21,556 bases of DNA, taken from positions 1-21,556 of the forward strand of contig CANEXR010000014.1 in NCBI GenBank assembly GCA_947443815.1. The letters run 5' to 3'. Each line of letters begins with the position of its first letter. Position 1 is the first letter of the stretch. The notes beneath the pieces were generated by a model that had not been told where the DNA came from, searched no databases, and saw nothing but the letters and a program-made list of their open reading frames with translations. A program made the translations under genes and the position numbers. This document shows, one piece after another, positions 14,549-21,556 of this stretch. The stretch comes from Flavobacteriaceae bacterium. GTDB taxonomy: Bacteria; Bacteroidota; Bacteroidia; Flavobacteriales; Flavobacteriaceae.

Positions 14549-14926
14549 TTAAAATGGCAAATCGTCTGCTTCGTCCTCGTTTATGCTAGTTGCTGGAGCA
14601 AATGCTTCTGCTGCTGGCATCGGAGGCGTTTGTGCAGAAGGTGTTTCAGCTTGAAGTTTTGCAATTCTCCATCCCTGAATAGTATTGAAATAAACGGTTT
14701 CCCCTTGTGGATTGGTCCATTCTCTTCCTCTCAAATTAATATCGATTTTTACAGGTTCTCCTACTTGAAAAGTATTCAATAAGTCACATTTATCTTGAAC
14801 AAACTGAACCAAAATATGTTGTGGATACTGTTCATCTGTTGTAACAACAACATCTCTTTTTTTGAATCCTGCTGAACCAACTTCTTTAGTTTGGTCAATC
14901 ATTTTTATTTTCCCTGTAACTTCCAT
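14549..14926 (-). CDS. DUF3127 SSB-like protein with acidic C-terminal tip
   Basis: A 125-residue protein of the DUF3127 family, small Bacteroidetes proteins thought to be single-strand DNA-binding-like. Residues 1-95 are rich in beta-strand pattern and look like an OB fold (MEVTGKIKMI, KRDVVVTT, HILVQFVQDKCDLL, GEPVKIDINLRGREW, VYFNTIQGWRIAKL). Residues 96-115 are a Pro/Ala-rich linker. The end is EDEADDLPF, strikingly like the SSB C-terminal tip (DDDIPF in E. coli) that recruits replication and repair proteins. It lies 28 nt after the flavin reductase gene in the same operon and is followed by a terminator. Ligand and partners are inference; no direct data are visible in sequence. Confidence 0.85.
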   Translation of the reverse strand: MEVTGKIKMIDQTKEVGSAGFKKRDVVVTTDEQYPQHILVQFVQDKCDLLNTFQVGEPVKIDINLRGREWTNPQGETVYFNTIQGWRIAKLQAETPSAQTPPMPAAEAFAPATSINEDEADDLPF

Positions 14927-14954
14927 CTTTGTTGTTTTTTATTGTTATTATGAT

Positions 14955-15833
14955 TTATTTTTTTTGAGCCAAAAGTACTTTCCATGCTGAGAGTACATCG
15001 TTATTGTCTAGGTATTTTCGCGCTTCCAAATGTACTTTTTCGGGATCATCCGAGCTTAAAACTCCTTTTACAGCAAAATTTTGTTTTACAAATATACTAA
15101 CTTCTTCGGTTGTAGGCAAGGCTTCTATATTTCCTAACATACCTAAATAATTCCCATTGAAAACGGGGCTTTCTTTGATGAAATTTGGAATGGAATCTAC
15201 CCCAATGCCAAGGGTTGCAAGTGGTTTTGGTACTTCAAAAAGACCTTGATTGGATCTGGAATACCAATTTTGTCCCAAGCGCGAAATTAAATCTATTTTG
15301 TATTGGTCAATGTTTCCGTTTTCGTCTAAAACAGATTCGTCGATATGGATTTTTAATACTTCGCAGATAATTAAATTTCCAGCGCCACCTTCTGTTCCTA
15401 AAGCAATTATTTCGTTGACCTTGCATTCAAATTGAACGGGTGATTCTTTTACACGGTATGGTTTTACCATTTCAGAAGGAATCGGAGTAAAGCCAGATTT
15501 CAAGAATTCATTTATACCTTGCGCATATTCGGTACTTGCTAATGAAGTTTGTTGGACCATATCATAATTCACCACATTGATGACTACTTCACGGTTGGCT
15601 TCAGCATTTATTAAAGTGTGTTTTATAGAATTGTCTCGCACTCTTCTCGCAGGAGAGAAAATAAGAATAGGGGGATTTGCGCTGAATACATTAAAGAAAC
15701 TAAAAGGCGATAAATTTGGAATACCATTTGTACCAATTGTACTCGCAAAAGCGATAGGTCTCGGCCCTACGGAACTTTGTAAATACCCTTGAAGTTTTGC
15801 AGTTGCTATTTTTTTAGGGTCAATAGTAATCAT
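14955..15833 (-). CDS. Flavin reductase-like protein (FMN-binding split barrel)
   Basis: A 292-residue protein of the flavin reductase-like family. The FMN-binding split-barrel core covers roughly residues 20-200, with SSVGPRPIAFASTIGTNG, NLSPFSFFNVFSANPP and ILIFSPARR as family signatures. The C-terminal 90 residues are an extension common in the longer members of this group. The expected cofactor is FMN with NAD(P)H; the electron acceptor is unknown. ATG 15833 is chosen because the longer frame (TTG near 15884) would start upstream of the -7 box. It leads a two-gene operon with the DUF3127 gene (28-nt gap); the pairing has no obvious biochemical meaning. Confidence 0.87.
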   Translation of the reverse strand: MITIDPKKIATAKLQGYLQSSVGPRPIAFASTIGTNGIPNLSPFSFFNVFSANPPILIFSPARRVRDNSIKHTLINAEANREVVINVVNYDMVQQTSLASTEYAQGINEFLKSGFTPIPSEMVKPYRVKESPVQFECKVNEIIALGTEGGAGNLIICEVLKIHIDESVLDENGNIDQYKIDLISRLGQNWYSRSNQGLFEVPKPLATLGIGVDSIPNFIKESPVFNGNYLGMLGNIEALPTTEEVSIFVKQNFAVKGVLSSDDPEKVHLEARKYLDNNDVLSAWKVLLAQKK

Positions 15834-15871
15834 GTTTTTTTGTGTTTTCAAAAAATAAGTTTCAGATGATA

Positions 15872-15903
15872 CAAAAGTAAGCAAATCAATTAAGTTTGAA
15901 CAA
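15872..15903 (-). promoter_or_regulatory. Promoter of the flavin reductase-DUF3127 operon
   Basis: On the minus strand, TTG (15903-15901), 21 nt, then TACTTTTG (15879-15872). Predicted leader is about 33 nt. Confidence 0.65.
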
Positions 15904-16018
15904 TGGCTGTTGCTTTTTAAAATAAAAATGAAATACTATTTAGATAAATTTTTCTTTGTTTTCAAACTAAAATCTTTTTATAATTATTTCGTTATATTTA
16001 TAATCAAAATTGCTGTTT

Positions 16019-17167
16019 ATGACTTTTTTCGACCGAAGAATTTCAACCCGATGGGTTATTATTTTCGCTTCTTTTTTAATTATTTCCTTAATTCTTTGGA
16101 ATACCTATACTTTTTTTCAAATTTTTAAAAATGAAGAAAGGTTAAAAATGAATTTGTGGGCCGATGCTCAGAAAACACTTATCAATGCTGGTGAAAATAC
16201 AGATGTTGCACTTCCTCTTCAAATTTTCAGTAACAATACATCAATTCCTATTATTGTAACTGAAAACGACAAAATTATTAATACGGTAAATATAGAGGAA
16301 TCTATTGTAAAAGATAAAAATCGATCTGTTGCTTTTTTAAATAATTTAAAAAACGAAAATGACCCCATTATAATTGAATATGCACCTGGGAAATCACAAA
16401 ATTTATATTATGGCAATTCCGCATTATTGAATAAATTGAAATACTATCCTATTGCTTTGTTACTGATTATTGTTTTGTTTGCGGGTTTAGTTTATAATTT
16501 TTATAAAAGTACAAAAATGGCTACTCAAAATAAACTTTGGGCAGGAATGGCAAAAGAAACGGCACATCAAATAGGGACGCCATTATCGTCGTTAATAGGT
16601 TGGGTTGAGCTCTTAAAAGCAGAAAATGTTGATGAATCCACTACTTTGGAGATAGAAAAAGACATTGACAGATTGCAAACAATAACAGACCGTTTTTCAA
16701 AAATCGGCTCAGAACCTAAATTAGAAAATAAAGATATTATTGAGGAAACATTTCAATCCTATGATTATCTCCAATCTCGATTTTCAAAACAAGTGGCCTT
16801 TTCTTTTAAAGCGCCACAATGGCCCATTATGGTTTCTATTAATCCTACTTTGCATAGTTGGACGATTGAAAATCTTGTTAAAAATGCTATCGATGCTATG
16901 AAAGGGAAAGGAAATTTAGTTTTAGAAATACTTCAGGAAGGAGATTATGTAAAAATTAATGTTTCGGATACTGGAGCTGGAATACCCAAAAAGCAATTTA
17001 AAACCGTTTTCGAACCAGGATTTACTACTAAAAAGAGAGGCTGGGGATTAGGACTTTCTTTGACTAAAAGAATTGTTGAAGAATATCATAAAGGAACTAT
17101 AAAAGTTTTGCATTCAGAGATTGGTAGAGGAACTGTGATGCAAGTTGCGCTAAAAAAATTAGTTTAA
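16019..17167 (+). CDS. Membrane sensor histidine kinase
   Basis: A 382-residue histidine kinase. Two membrane helices (about 12-33 and 144-162) flank a periplasmic sensor domain of about 110 residues with no family I recognise. The cytoplasmic kinase core has the H box AKETAHQIGTPLSSLIGW (phospho-accepting H183), N box NLVKNAIDAM (N289), G1 DTGAGIP (D317), F box FEPGFTT and G2 GWGLGLSL. All ATP-binding residues are present. ATG 16019 is used; a TTG at 16010 in the same frame adds three residues and is less likely. No response regulator gene is near, so this is an orphan kinase. It has no perfect -7 box upstream. Its last 9 bases overlap the convergent transglutaminase gene. Confidence 0.9.
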   Translation: MTFFDRRISTRWVIIFASFLIISLILWNTYTFFQIFKNEERLKMNLWADAQKTLINAGENTDVALPLQIFSNNTSIPIIVTENDKIINTVNIEESIVKDKNRSVAFLNNLKNENDPIIIEYAPGKSQNLYYGNSALLNKLKYYPIALLLIIVLFAGLVYNFYKSTKMATQNKLWAGMAKETAHQIGTPLSSLIGWVELLKAENVDESTTLEIEKDIDRLQTITDRFSKIGSEPKLENKDIIEETFQSYDYLQSRFSKQVAFSFKAPQWPIMVSINPTLHSWTIENLVKNAIDAMKGKGNLVLEILQEGDYVKINVSDTGAGIPKKQFKTVFEPGFTTKKRGWGLGLSLTKRIVEEYHKGTIKVLHSEIGRGTVMQVALKKLV

Positions 17168-18331
17168 AGGGACTCCAAACCAAGATATTTTTGAAAACAT
17201 TGTTTTGCGAACTAGCTTGCTTTTACTTAAATAATTATTTACAAATTGCAAATGGGTTTCGGATTGTGCCAATGCATCTGCTATTGCTTTTTTCATAATT
17301 TCCTTATTATTTAGGATAGTAGCATTGTTCAAAGTGCCCATTTTGAAAAGGTCATCTTGGCATTTTTGAAGCTTGTTTTTTGGATTTTGTATCTTTTCCT
17401 TGATTTCTTCGTCAGATAATGCTGGTTTGAATTTATTATTTCGATAATAAATAAAGTCATTTAACTCATTTATAGCTTCGTTATATTGAGTCATGATTTC
17501 ATTGTACTTAGAATTAATTTCGTTTTGGCGTTCATTATTCCAAGCTGTTTTAGTATAGGTATAGGCTTGTAAAATCAATTGATTTTTTATGCCATTTTTC
17601 TCCATTCGCTGCGAAGATTCAAACAATTGATCTGTCTTGTTTAGCGATTCATATTTGGTTATTTCATTTATGAAATCAAAATTTTTCTTGGTTTTGTTGA
17701 CTTGCGTTTTGCCTTCAATAAATTCCTGATTGCTTACAGGATAGTTAATGAATTGCCACAGATAATCAAAAGGCATGTGAGTAGCTATCATTTGAGAAGG
17801 CAGTACTTTGAAATAAGTGTTGTTTATTTTTCGGGTATATTTATTATTGTTAACATATCCTGACCCCCAAGTTGCATCAAATAAATACCATTTAGCATCA
17901 ATTTTAGCGGCACACCAAGCATGGGCGAGTACATCAACTTTGCCATTTTGTTTGGTGTATCCTTCTATAACAATTGATTTTATTCCAACTAAATTGGCTA
18001 TTTCATTAAAAATCATGGCGTAATCAGCACAAATACCTTTTCTGGTTTTTAATGCTTTTTCTAGTCTTTCTTGGGGAGTTTCTTCAAAATTCACGGTATA
18101 CATATCAGCCACATTATAGCTGATATTTGATGCAGTCCAATAAAAAACGGCGCGAATTTTGTCGTCTTCCGTTTTGAAATTGGTATTTATATAATTTGAA
18201 ATTTCTGCAGTAGTAGATGTACCGGCAGGAATTTTTGCAATTTTGGTATCAACCAAAGAGTATTCTGGCTTAACTTGCCCATAGTTTAATATGGTAAAAA
18301 ACAAGGTAAAAACGAAGAGTGTGCTTTTCAT
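17159..18331 (-). CDS. Secreted transglutaminase-like protein
   Basis: A 390-residue protein with a Sec signal peptide (MKSTLFVFTLFFTILNYGQ, cleavage near residue 19) and a transglutaminase-like cysteine-protease fold at about 40-175. The catalytic triad is visible: C101 in KGICADYA, H137 in AHAWC, D152 in FDATWG. The AVFYWTASNISY segment before it is typical. The remaining 200 residues are helical, probably with coiled-coil stretches, and match no domain I know. Predicted location is the periplasm or outside. In bacteria such proteins are usually peptidases or cross-linkers of unknown target. It starts 47 nt after the HIT gene without a clear promoter between, so it may be partly co-transcribed with greA-hit. 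Confidence 0.87.
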   Translation of the reverse strand: MKSTLFVFTLFFTILNYGQVKPEYSLVDTKIAKIPAGTSTTAEISNYINTNFKTEDDKIRAVFYWTASNISYNVADMYTVNFEETPQERLEKALKTRKGICADYAMIFNEIANLVGIKSIVIEGYTKQNGKVDVLAHAWCAAKIDAKWYLFDATWGSGYVNNNKYTRKINNTYFKVLPSQMIATHMPFDYLWQFINYPVSNQEFIEGKTQVNKTKKNFDFINEITKYESLNKTDQLFESSQRMEKNGIKNQLILQAYTYTKTAWNNERQNEINSKYNEIMTQYNEAINELNDFIYYRNNKFKPALSDEEIKEKIQNPKNKLQKCQDDLFKMGTLNNATILNNKEIMKKAIADALAQSETHLQFVNNYLSKSKLVRKTMFSKISWFGVPLN

Positions 18332-18378
18332 TTGAAAGGTATTTCAAAAACAATGCCTTAAATTTCAAAACATTACAT

Positions 18379-18771
18379 TTATTGCAAATGGTTTTGTATG
18401 CTAGCTGCCAAAGATTCAAATTCTTCTTTTGTCAGGGATACTTTGTTTTGAAAACGCATTTCATCCATTTCATTCAACGGAATTAGATGAACATGTGCAT
18501 GTGGTACCTCAAGTCCAATAACTGCCATTCCGATTCTTTTGCAAGGCACGGTTTTTTCTAAAGCTATTGCTATTCTTTTTGAAAACTGCATTAAACCTAT
18601 GTACAAATCATCTTCTATGTCAAATATTTTGTTGATTTCTTGTTTTGGTATACAAAGAGTATGTCCTTTTGCATTAGGATTTACATCCAAAAAAGCTAAG
18701 AAGTTTTCATCTTCTGCAATTTTGTAACAAGGAATTTCGCCGTTTATTATTTTTGTAAAAATAGAACTCAT
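18379..18771 (-). CDS. HIT-family nucleotide-binding protein
   Basis: A 130-residue histidine-triad protein of the Hint branch, cytoplasmic, usually hydrolysing purine nucleoside phosphoramidates or related nucleotides. The triad HAHVHLIP has H91, H93 and H95. The N-terminus SIFTKIINGEIPCYKIAEDE and the stretch NPNAKGHTLCIPK are family signatures. It follows greA by 19 nt on the same strand, so the two probably share a transcript. The physiological substrate cannot be read from sequence. Confidence 0.94.
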   Translation of the reverse strand: MSSIFTKIINGEIPCYKIAEDENFLAFLDVNPNAKGHTLCIPKQEINKIFDIEDDLYIGLMQFSKRIAIALEKTVPCKRIGMAVIGLEVPHAHVHLIPLNEMDEMRFQNKVSLTKEEFESLAASIQNHLQ

Positions 18772-18790
18772 GACAATAATTATTTAGGGT

Positions 18791-19267
18791 TTAATCTCTT
18801 GAAATCTCTAAAATTTCAAATTTTAAAACGCCATTTGGAACAGTGATTTCAGCAACTTCTCCTACTTTTTTTCCTAAAAGCCCTTTGCCAATTGGAGAGG
18901 TAACAGAGATTTTACCTGTTTTTAAATCCGCTTCGCTTTCTGCAACTAGAGTGTATTTCATTTCCATTCCATTGTTTTGGTTCTTAATTTTTACATTAGA
19001 TAAAACCAAAACTTTGGAAACGTCTAAGTGAGTTTCGTCAATTAATCTTGCATTTGAATGTACTTCTTCGAGCTTTGCAATTCGCATTTCTAACATCCCT
19101 TGTGCTTCTTTAGCGGCATCATATTCGGCATTTTCAGATAAATCTCCTTTGTCTCTTGCCTCAGCTATATCTGCTGATGCTTTAGGACGCATCACGCTTT
19201 TTAAATAATCTAATTCTTCTCGTAATTTTTTTAAACCTTCTGCGGTGTAATAAGATACTGTACTCAT
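18791..19267 (-). CDS. greA: Transcription elongation factor GreA
   Basis: A 158-residue Gre factor. The N-terminal coiled coil (about 1-75) has the conserved tip ARDKGDLSENAEYDAAKEAQ with D42 and E45, the acidic residues that coordinate metal in the RNA polymerase active site and stimulate transcript cleavage. The C-terminal FKBP-like domain (about 80-158) ends with TSPIGKGLLGKKVGEVAEI. Length matches GreA. The start follows a leader of about 50 nt that contains a hairpin (described separately). It is the first gene of an operon with the HIT gene. Confidence 0.96.
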   Translation of the reverse strand: MSTVSYYTAEGLKKLREELDYLKSVMRPKASADIAEARDKGDLSENAEYDAAKEAQGMLEMRIAKLEEVHSNARLIDETHLDVSKVLVLSNVKIKNQNNGMEMKYTLVAESEADLKTGKISVTSPIGKGLLGKKVGEVAEITVPNGVLKFEILEISRD

Positions 19268-19290
19268 AACTTCATCGTTTATATAAATAG

Positions 19291-19315
19291 AAAAAATCCC
19301 ATCAGGACGGGATTT
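19291..19315 (-). promoter_or_regulatory. Terminator-like hairpin in the greA 5' leader
   Basis: On the minus strand AAATCCC (19115+200 to 19309, that is 19315-19309) pairs with GGGATTT (19300-19294) around an 8-nt loop, followed by three more T (19293-19291). It lies between the greA -7 box (19323) and ATG (19267). No minus-strand gene ends just upstream, so it belongs to the greA leader. It could be an attenuator or a 5' stabilising hairpin. Confidence 0.6.
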
Positions 19316-19322
19316 CTTTCCA

Positions 19323-19330
19323 CAAAGATA
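19323..19330 (-). promoter_or_regulatory. -7 box of the greA-HIT operon
   Basis: TATCTTTG on the minus strand fits TAnnTTTG, with start predicted near 19316. No TTG is at -33 (nearest TTT). A second TACATTTG (19384-19377, minus) inside the palindrome could be an alternative start. Confidence 0.5.
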
Positions 19331-19369
19331 CTAATTTATTTTTTAGTCTATAAATATATGTTAATCATA

Positions 19370-19384
19370 TACATTTCAAATGTA
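19370..19384. repeat. 15-nt palindrome between greA and lipoprotein promoters
   Basis: TACATTTCAAATGTA has perfect 7-bp arms about a single central base. It ends 7 nt before the -7 box of the lipoprotein gene and lies about 40 nt upstream of the greA -7 box, a plausible place for an operator. It also contains TACATTTG on the minus strand. Confidence 0.5.
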
Positions 19385-19391
19385 AATAAAT

Positions 19392-19399
19392 TAAATTTG
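19392..19399 (+). promoter_or_regulatory. -7 box of the Rieske-like lipoprotein gene
   Basis: TAAATTTG fits TAnnTTTG and ends 32 nt before the ATG at 19432. No clear TTG is at -33; the palindrome occupies that region. Confidence 0.5.
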
Positions 19400-19431
19400 T
19401 TTCACTAATTCTTTCCATTAATTATTAAATA

Positions 19432-19848
19432 ATGAAAAAATACATTTTTTTGCTTTTTTTGATTCCATTGTTTTATTCTTGCAGTAACAATGATTTTAAT
19501 AATAGTAATCCTTATATACCCAATTATACGGTTACTTTAGAAATTAACATGAATTTGCCTGCCTACTCTAAATTGTTATATGTTAGTAACTCCATTTACT
19601 ATGCTGGCCAAGGAGCACGTGGGATTATTGTTTTTAATACTGGGAGTGGTTATAATGCTTTTGATGCGGCTTGTCCTAATCAGGCTATAAGTTCTTGTTC
19701 TACTATGACTATAAATGGGATTAATGCAATCTGTGCTTGTGATGATGCTTCCTATAATTTATTTACGGGTTTGGCTACGGGCAAAAAATACCCAATGAAG
19801 CAATATCGAGTTGAGGTAAATGGGAATGTACTTCGGGTTTATAACTAA
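19432..19848 (+). CDS. Rieske-like lipoprotein lacking the histidine ligands
   Basis: A 138-residue predicted lipoprotein: signal MKKYIFLLFLIPLFYSC with lipobox FYSC (Cys17) and a short Asn/Ser-rich linker. Residues about 62-136 follow the Rieske iron-sulphur layout. IIVFNTGSGYNAFDAACPN corresponds to box I, ICACDDASYNLFTG to box II, and YPMKQYRVEVNGNVLRVYN to the closing strands. Four cysteines fit the ligand and disulphide positions (C81, C89, C101, C103). The two histidine ligands are replaced: CxH reads CPN (N83) and the CPCH-type box reads CACD (D104). A normal [2Fe-2S] Rieske centre is therefore unlikely. Function is unknown. It is monocistronic, divergent from greA. Confidence 0.75.
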   Translation: MKKYIFLLFLIPLFYSCSNNDFNNSNPYIPNYTVTLEINMNLPAYSKLLYVSNSIYYAGQGARGIIVFNTGSGYNAFDAACPNQAISSCSTMTINGINAICACDDASYNLFTGLATGKKYPMKQYRVEVNGNVLRVYN

Positions 19849-19876
19849 AAAATCCTGACAGCAAGCCATCAGGATT
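19847..19876 (-). terminator. Terminator of the TonB-dependent receptor gene
   Basis: On the minus strand AATCCTGA (19876-19869) pairs with TCAGGATT (19858-19851) around a 10-nt loop, followed by T residues to 19847. It lies 23 nt after the receptor stop. In the plus direction there is no T run, but the stem could still end the lipoprotein mRNA. Confidence 0.82.
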
Positions 19877-19899
19877 AAGATAAAATAAAAGGATTGTCT

Positions 19900-21556
19900 T
19901 TAAAATTTTAATGTCAAGCCCAAAAGAAAATTAATTCCTGCCTGAGGATAATAGCCAGCTCCTTCGATTGTAGTAACCGCAGGTGGATTGGAATAGTCGT
20001 CATCATAAGTATAAAAATACCCATTACTTTGGTACTTCAAGTCAAATATATTATTCACTAATCCTGAAATTAGAATGGATTTAAAAATAGATTTTGGCTT
20101 AAGTTCGTAGGAAATATTTAAATCATTTACAAAATAACTGTTTAATTTAGAACCTTTAGAATCTATATTTCCCATAAATTGTTCTCCTACATATTTAGAT
20201 AATATGGATATTTGAAAACTTTTTATAGGCATAAAAGTCAAACGATTCCCAGCAATAATATCGGGTGAATATGCAATGTTTGTGTTGCCAAGATTTTGTA
20301 AAACACCATCTCTAGTAAAATAAAAATCTTTGTTTTTATTCTGGCTTAAAGTAACATTCGGTTGAATTATCCATTTGTCAGCGAGTGCAATGGTTCCTTC
20401 GAGTTCAATTCCCAGTCTGTAACTGTCGCCACTATTGGTTCTGATTGGCGATCCTACATCATTCAAGGCGCCTGTTAAAACCAATTGATCTTGGTATTTC
20501 ATAAAATATCCGTTGCAATTAAATTTCATTTTGTCCGTAACAAATCTCCATCCTAATTCAAAGTCATTTAGTTTTTCAGGTTTAGCGCTACCTCCTTCGT
20601 AATCTGTTCTATTGGGTTCGCGATTGGCTCTTGCATAAGATAAGTACAAGGTATTTTTATCATTTACACTGTAGTTTAAACCCGCTTTTGGATTGAAAAA
20701 ATTAAAATTGTCATTCACCAAGCCCGTTTCATAACTGTCTGCTTTATAATGCACATTTCTAAGTTGTAAGTCTCCGTATAGGCTTATTTTTTCGCTAATC
20801 TGATAATTTGCTTTTGCAAAAACTGTCCCGTCTGTTTTGGTTGCAAAATCTTGATAATAACGATCTCCTAGCTCTGTTTGAGAGGCATAACGAGCCCAAA
20901 TTACCTTCCCGAAATGGTCTCCTTCATATTTATTATATCCTCCACCAAAAACCACATCTAGTTTTTCGTCTTTGTAATTAGCAGAAAAGGTAGTTCCGTA
21001 GAAATCATTATCCAACCATTTTTGACGAATTAAATCAGTAGTAGTTACGGCGCCTACAGGGAGCAACCCATAATCAGCAAAATCAGCATCTTCTTTGTAG
21101 TTCTCATAATATCCTTTTCCCTTGCTGTAAAAAAAGGCCAAGTTAGTATGCCAGTTTTCGGATATTTTTTCGTTCCAATGCAATTGCGCATGATCTTGTT
21201 GGTAATTATCCGTTTCATTGTTGTAAAAACGAATATTTCCAGCTTCATCGGTAAACATCCCTGCAGAATTAAAGGTTCTGTCCGTTTTTAATGTTTCGGC
21301 ATCAATTCCATTCCATGACTGATAGGTTTTTTCTTTTCCTCCAAAAACCAATGCTTTGATTAAGGTTGTTTTGCCTACATAAGTTCCTTGAAGGAAATAG
21401 GATTTTAAATCGGAACTACCTCGGTCTATGTATCCGTCTGATTTCAATGCTGATAAACGACCTGCAATTTCAAAATGGTCATTCATCAATCCAGTGCTGA
21501 ATTTTACGGTATGTTTTTGGGTATTAAAACTTCCAAAGGAATTTGAAATCTCTCCA
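19900..21556 (-). CDS. TonB-dependent outer-membrane receptor, C-terminal part (5' end outside window)
   Basis: About 551 residues of a TonB-dependent receptor; the frame is open through position 21555, so the plug domain and signal peptide lie beyond the window. Visible sequence is a 22-strand-type beta barrel with alternating hydrophobic residues. Examples are GRLSALKSDGYIDRGSSDL near the start, LYLSYARANREPNRTDYEGG and PEKLNDFELGWRF in the middle, and LVNNIFDLKYQSNGYFYTYDD, YYPQAGINFLLGLTLKF at the end. The last residue is Phe, as expected for barrel insertion. Such receptors import iron complexes, cobalamin, copper or glycans using TonB energy. The R..DYEGG and NIFDLKY patterns resemble siderophore- or metal-type receptors rather than SusC, but the ligand cannot be set from this part. 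No SusD gene follows. Confidence 0.92.
   Translation of the reverse strand, partial: GEISNSFGSFNTQKHTVKFSTGLMNDHFEIAGRLSALKSDGYIDRGSSDLKSYFLQGTYVGKTTLIKALVFGGKEKTYQSWNGIDAETLKTDRTFNSAGMFTDEAGNIRFYNNETDNYQQDHAQLHWNEKISENWHTNLAFFYSKGKGYYENYKEDADFADYGLLPVGAVTTTDLIRQKWLDNDFYGTTFSANYKDEKLDVVFGGGYNKYEGDHFGKVIWARYASQTELGDRYYQDFATKTDGTVFAKANYQISEKISLYGDLQLRNVHYKADSYETGLVNDNFNFFNPKAGLNYSVNDKNTLYLSYARANREPNRTDYEGGSAKPEKLNDFELGWRFVTDKMKFNCNGYFMKYQDQLVLTGALNDVGSPIRTNSGDSYRLGIELEGTIALADKWIIQPNVTLSQNKNKDFYFTRDGVLQNLGNTNIAYSPDIIAGNRLTFMPIKSFQISILSKYVGEQFMGNIDSKGSKLNSYFVNDLNISYELKPKSIFKSILISGLVNNIFDLKYQSNGYFYTYDDDYSNPPAVTTIEGAGYYPQAGINFLLGLTLKF

Noticed and set aside
1..21556. CRISPR arrays, insertion sequences, prophage or integration sites
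   Set aside because: No regularly spaced direct repeats, transposase, integrase or terminal inverted repeats with target duplications were seen; the tRNA-Gln 3' end is not repeated in the window as far as I can see.

Overview
This window reads as a chromosomal segment of a Flavobacterium-like member of the Bacteroidetes. The DNA is AT-rich. Several gene families are ones I associate with that group: DUF4271, DUF4296, DUF3127, and the DUF2723/GT117 membrane glycosyltransferase. Many start sites are preceded by the Bacteroidetes primary-sigma -7 box TAnnTTTG, sometimes with a TTG about 19-22 nt further upstream. Shine-Dalgarno sequences are not evident. I see no phage, transposon, CRISPR array or plasmid machinery. 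Gene content is mostly housekeeping.

Layout. 1-1.3 kb: the 3' end of leuS and a YugP-type membrane zinc peptidase, each followed by a hairpin terminator. 1.3-3.5 kb (minus): an Lrp/AsnC regulator, then a DUF4271 membrane protein and hemD as a two-gene operon. 3.5-6.1 kb (plus): polyprenyl-phosphate mannose synthase, dihydroorotase and a DUF4296 lipoprotein in a tight operon. 6.1-10.1 kb (minus): a NodB deacetylase and a 1093-residue DUF2723 integral-membrane glycosyltransferase. 10.3-10.5 kb: tRNA-Gln(TTG) with an almost ideal promoter and terminator. 10.6-13.0 kb: a divergent pair, an NAD-dependent epimerase (minus) and tyrS (plus), separated by an unusual mirrored promoter region. 13.1-15.8 kb (minus): dGTPase, then a separate flavin reductase/DUF3127 operon. 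16.0-18.3 kb: a membrane histidine kinase overlapping tail to tail with a secreted transglutaminase-like protein. 18.4-19.3 kb (minus): greA and a HIT protein. 19.4-19.8 kb (plus): a small Rieske-like lipoprotein. 19.9-21.6 kb (minus): a TonB-dependent receptor cut by the window edge.

How the genes relate. PpM synthase and the DUF2723 protein could supply and use a lipid-linked sugar donor, as in the O-glycosylation known from flavobacteria; that link is inference. HemD (tetrapyrrole synthesis), PyrC (pyrimidines), LeuS, TyrS and tRNA-Gln (translation), GreA (transcript cleavage), dGTPase and the SSB-like DUF3127 protein (nucleotide and DNA metabolism) are core functions without an obvious common pathway.

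The points most worth a second look are four. First, a 27-bp perfect inverted repeat puts the same sequence 2 nt upstream of the -7 box of both epimerase and tyrS. Second, a lipoprotein keeps the Rieske cysteines but has lost both histidine ligands. Third, a terminator-like hairpin sits in the greA 5' leader. Fourth, the DUF3127 protein ends in an SSB-type acidic tail. No intergenic stretch exceeds 300 bases.
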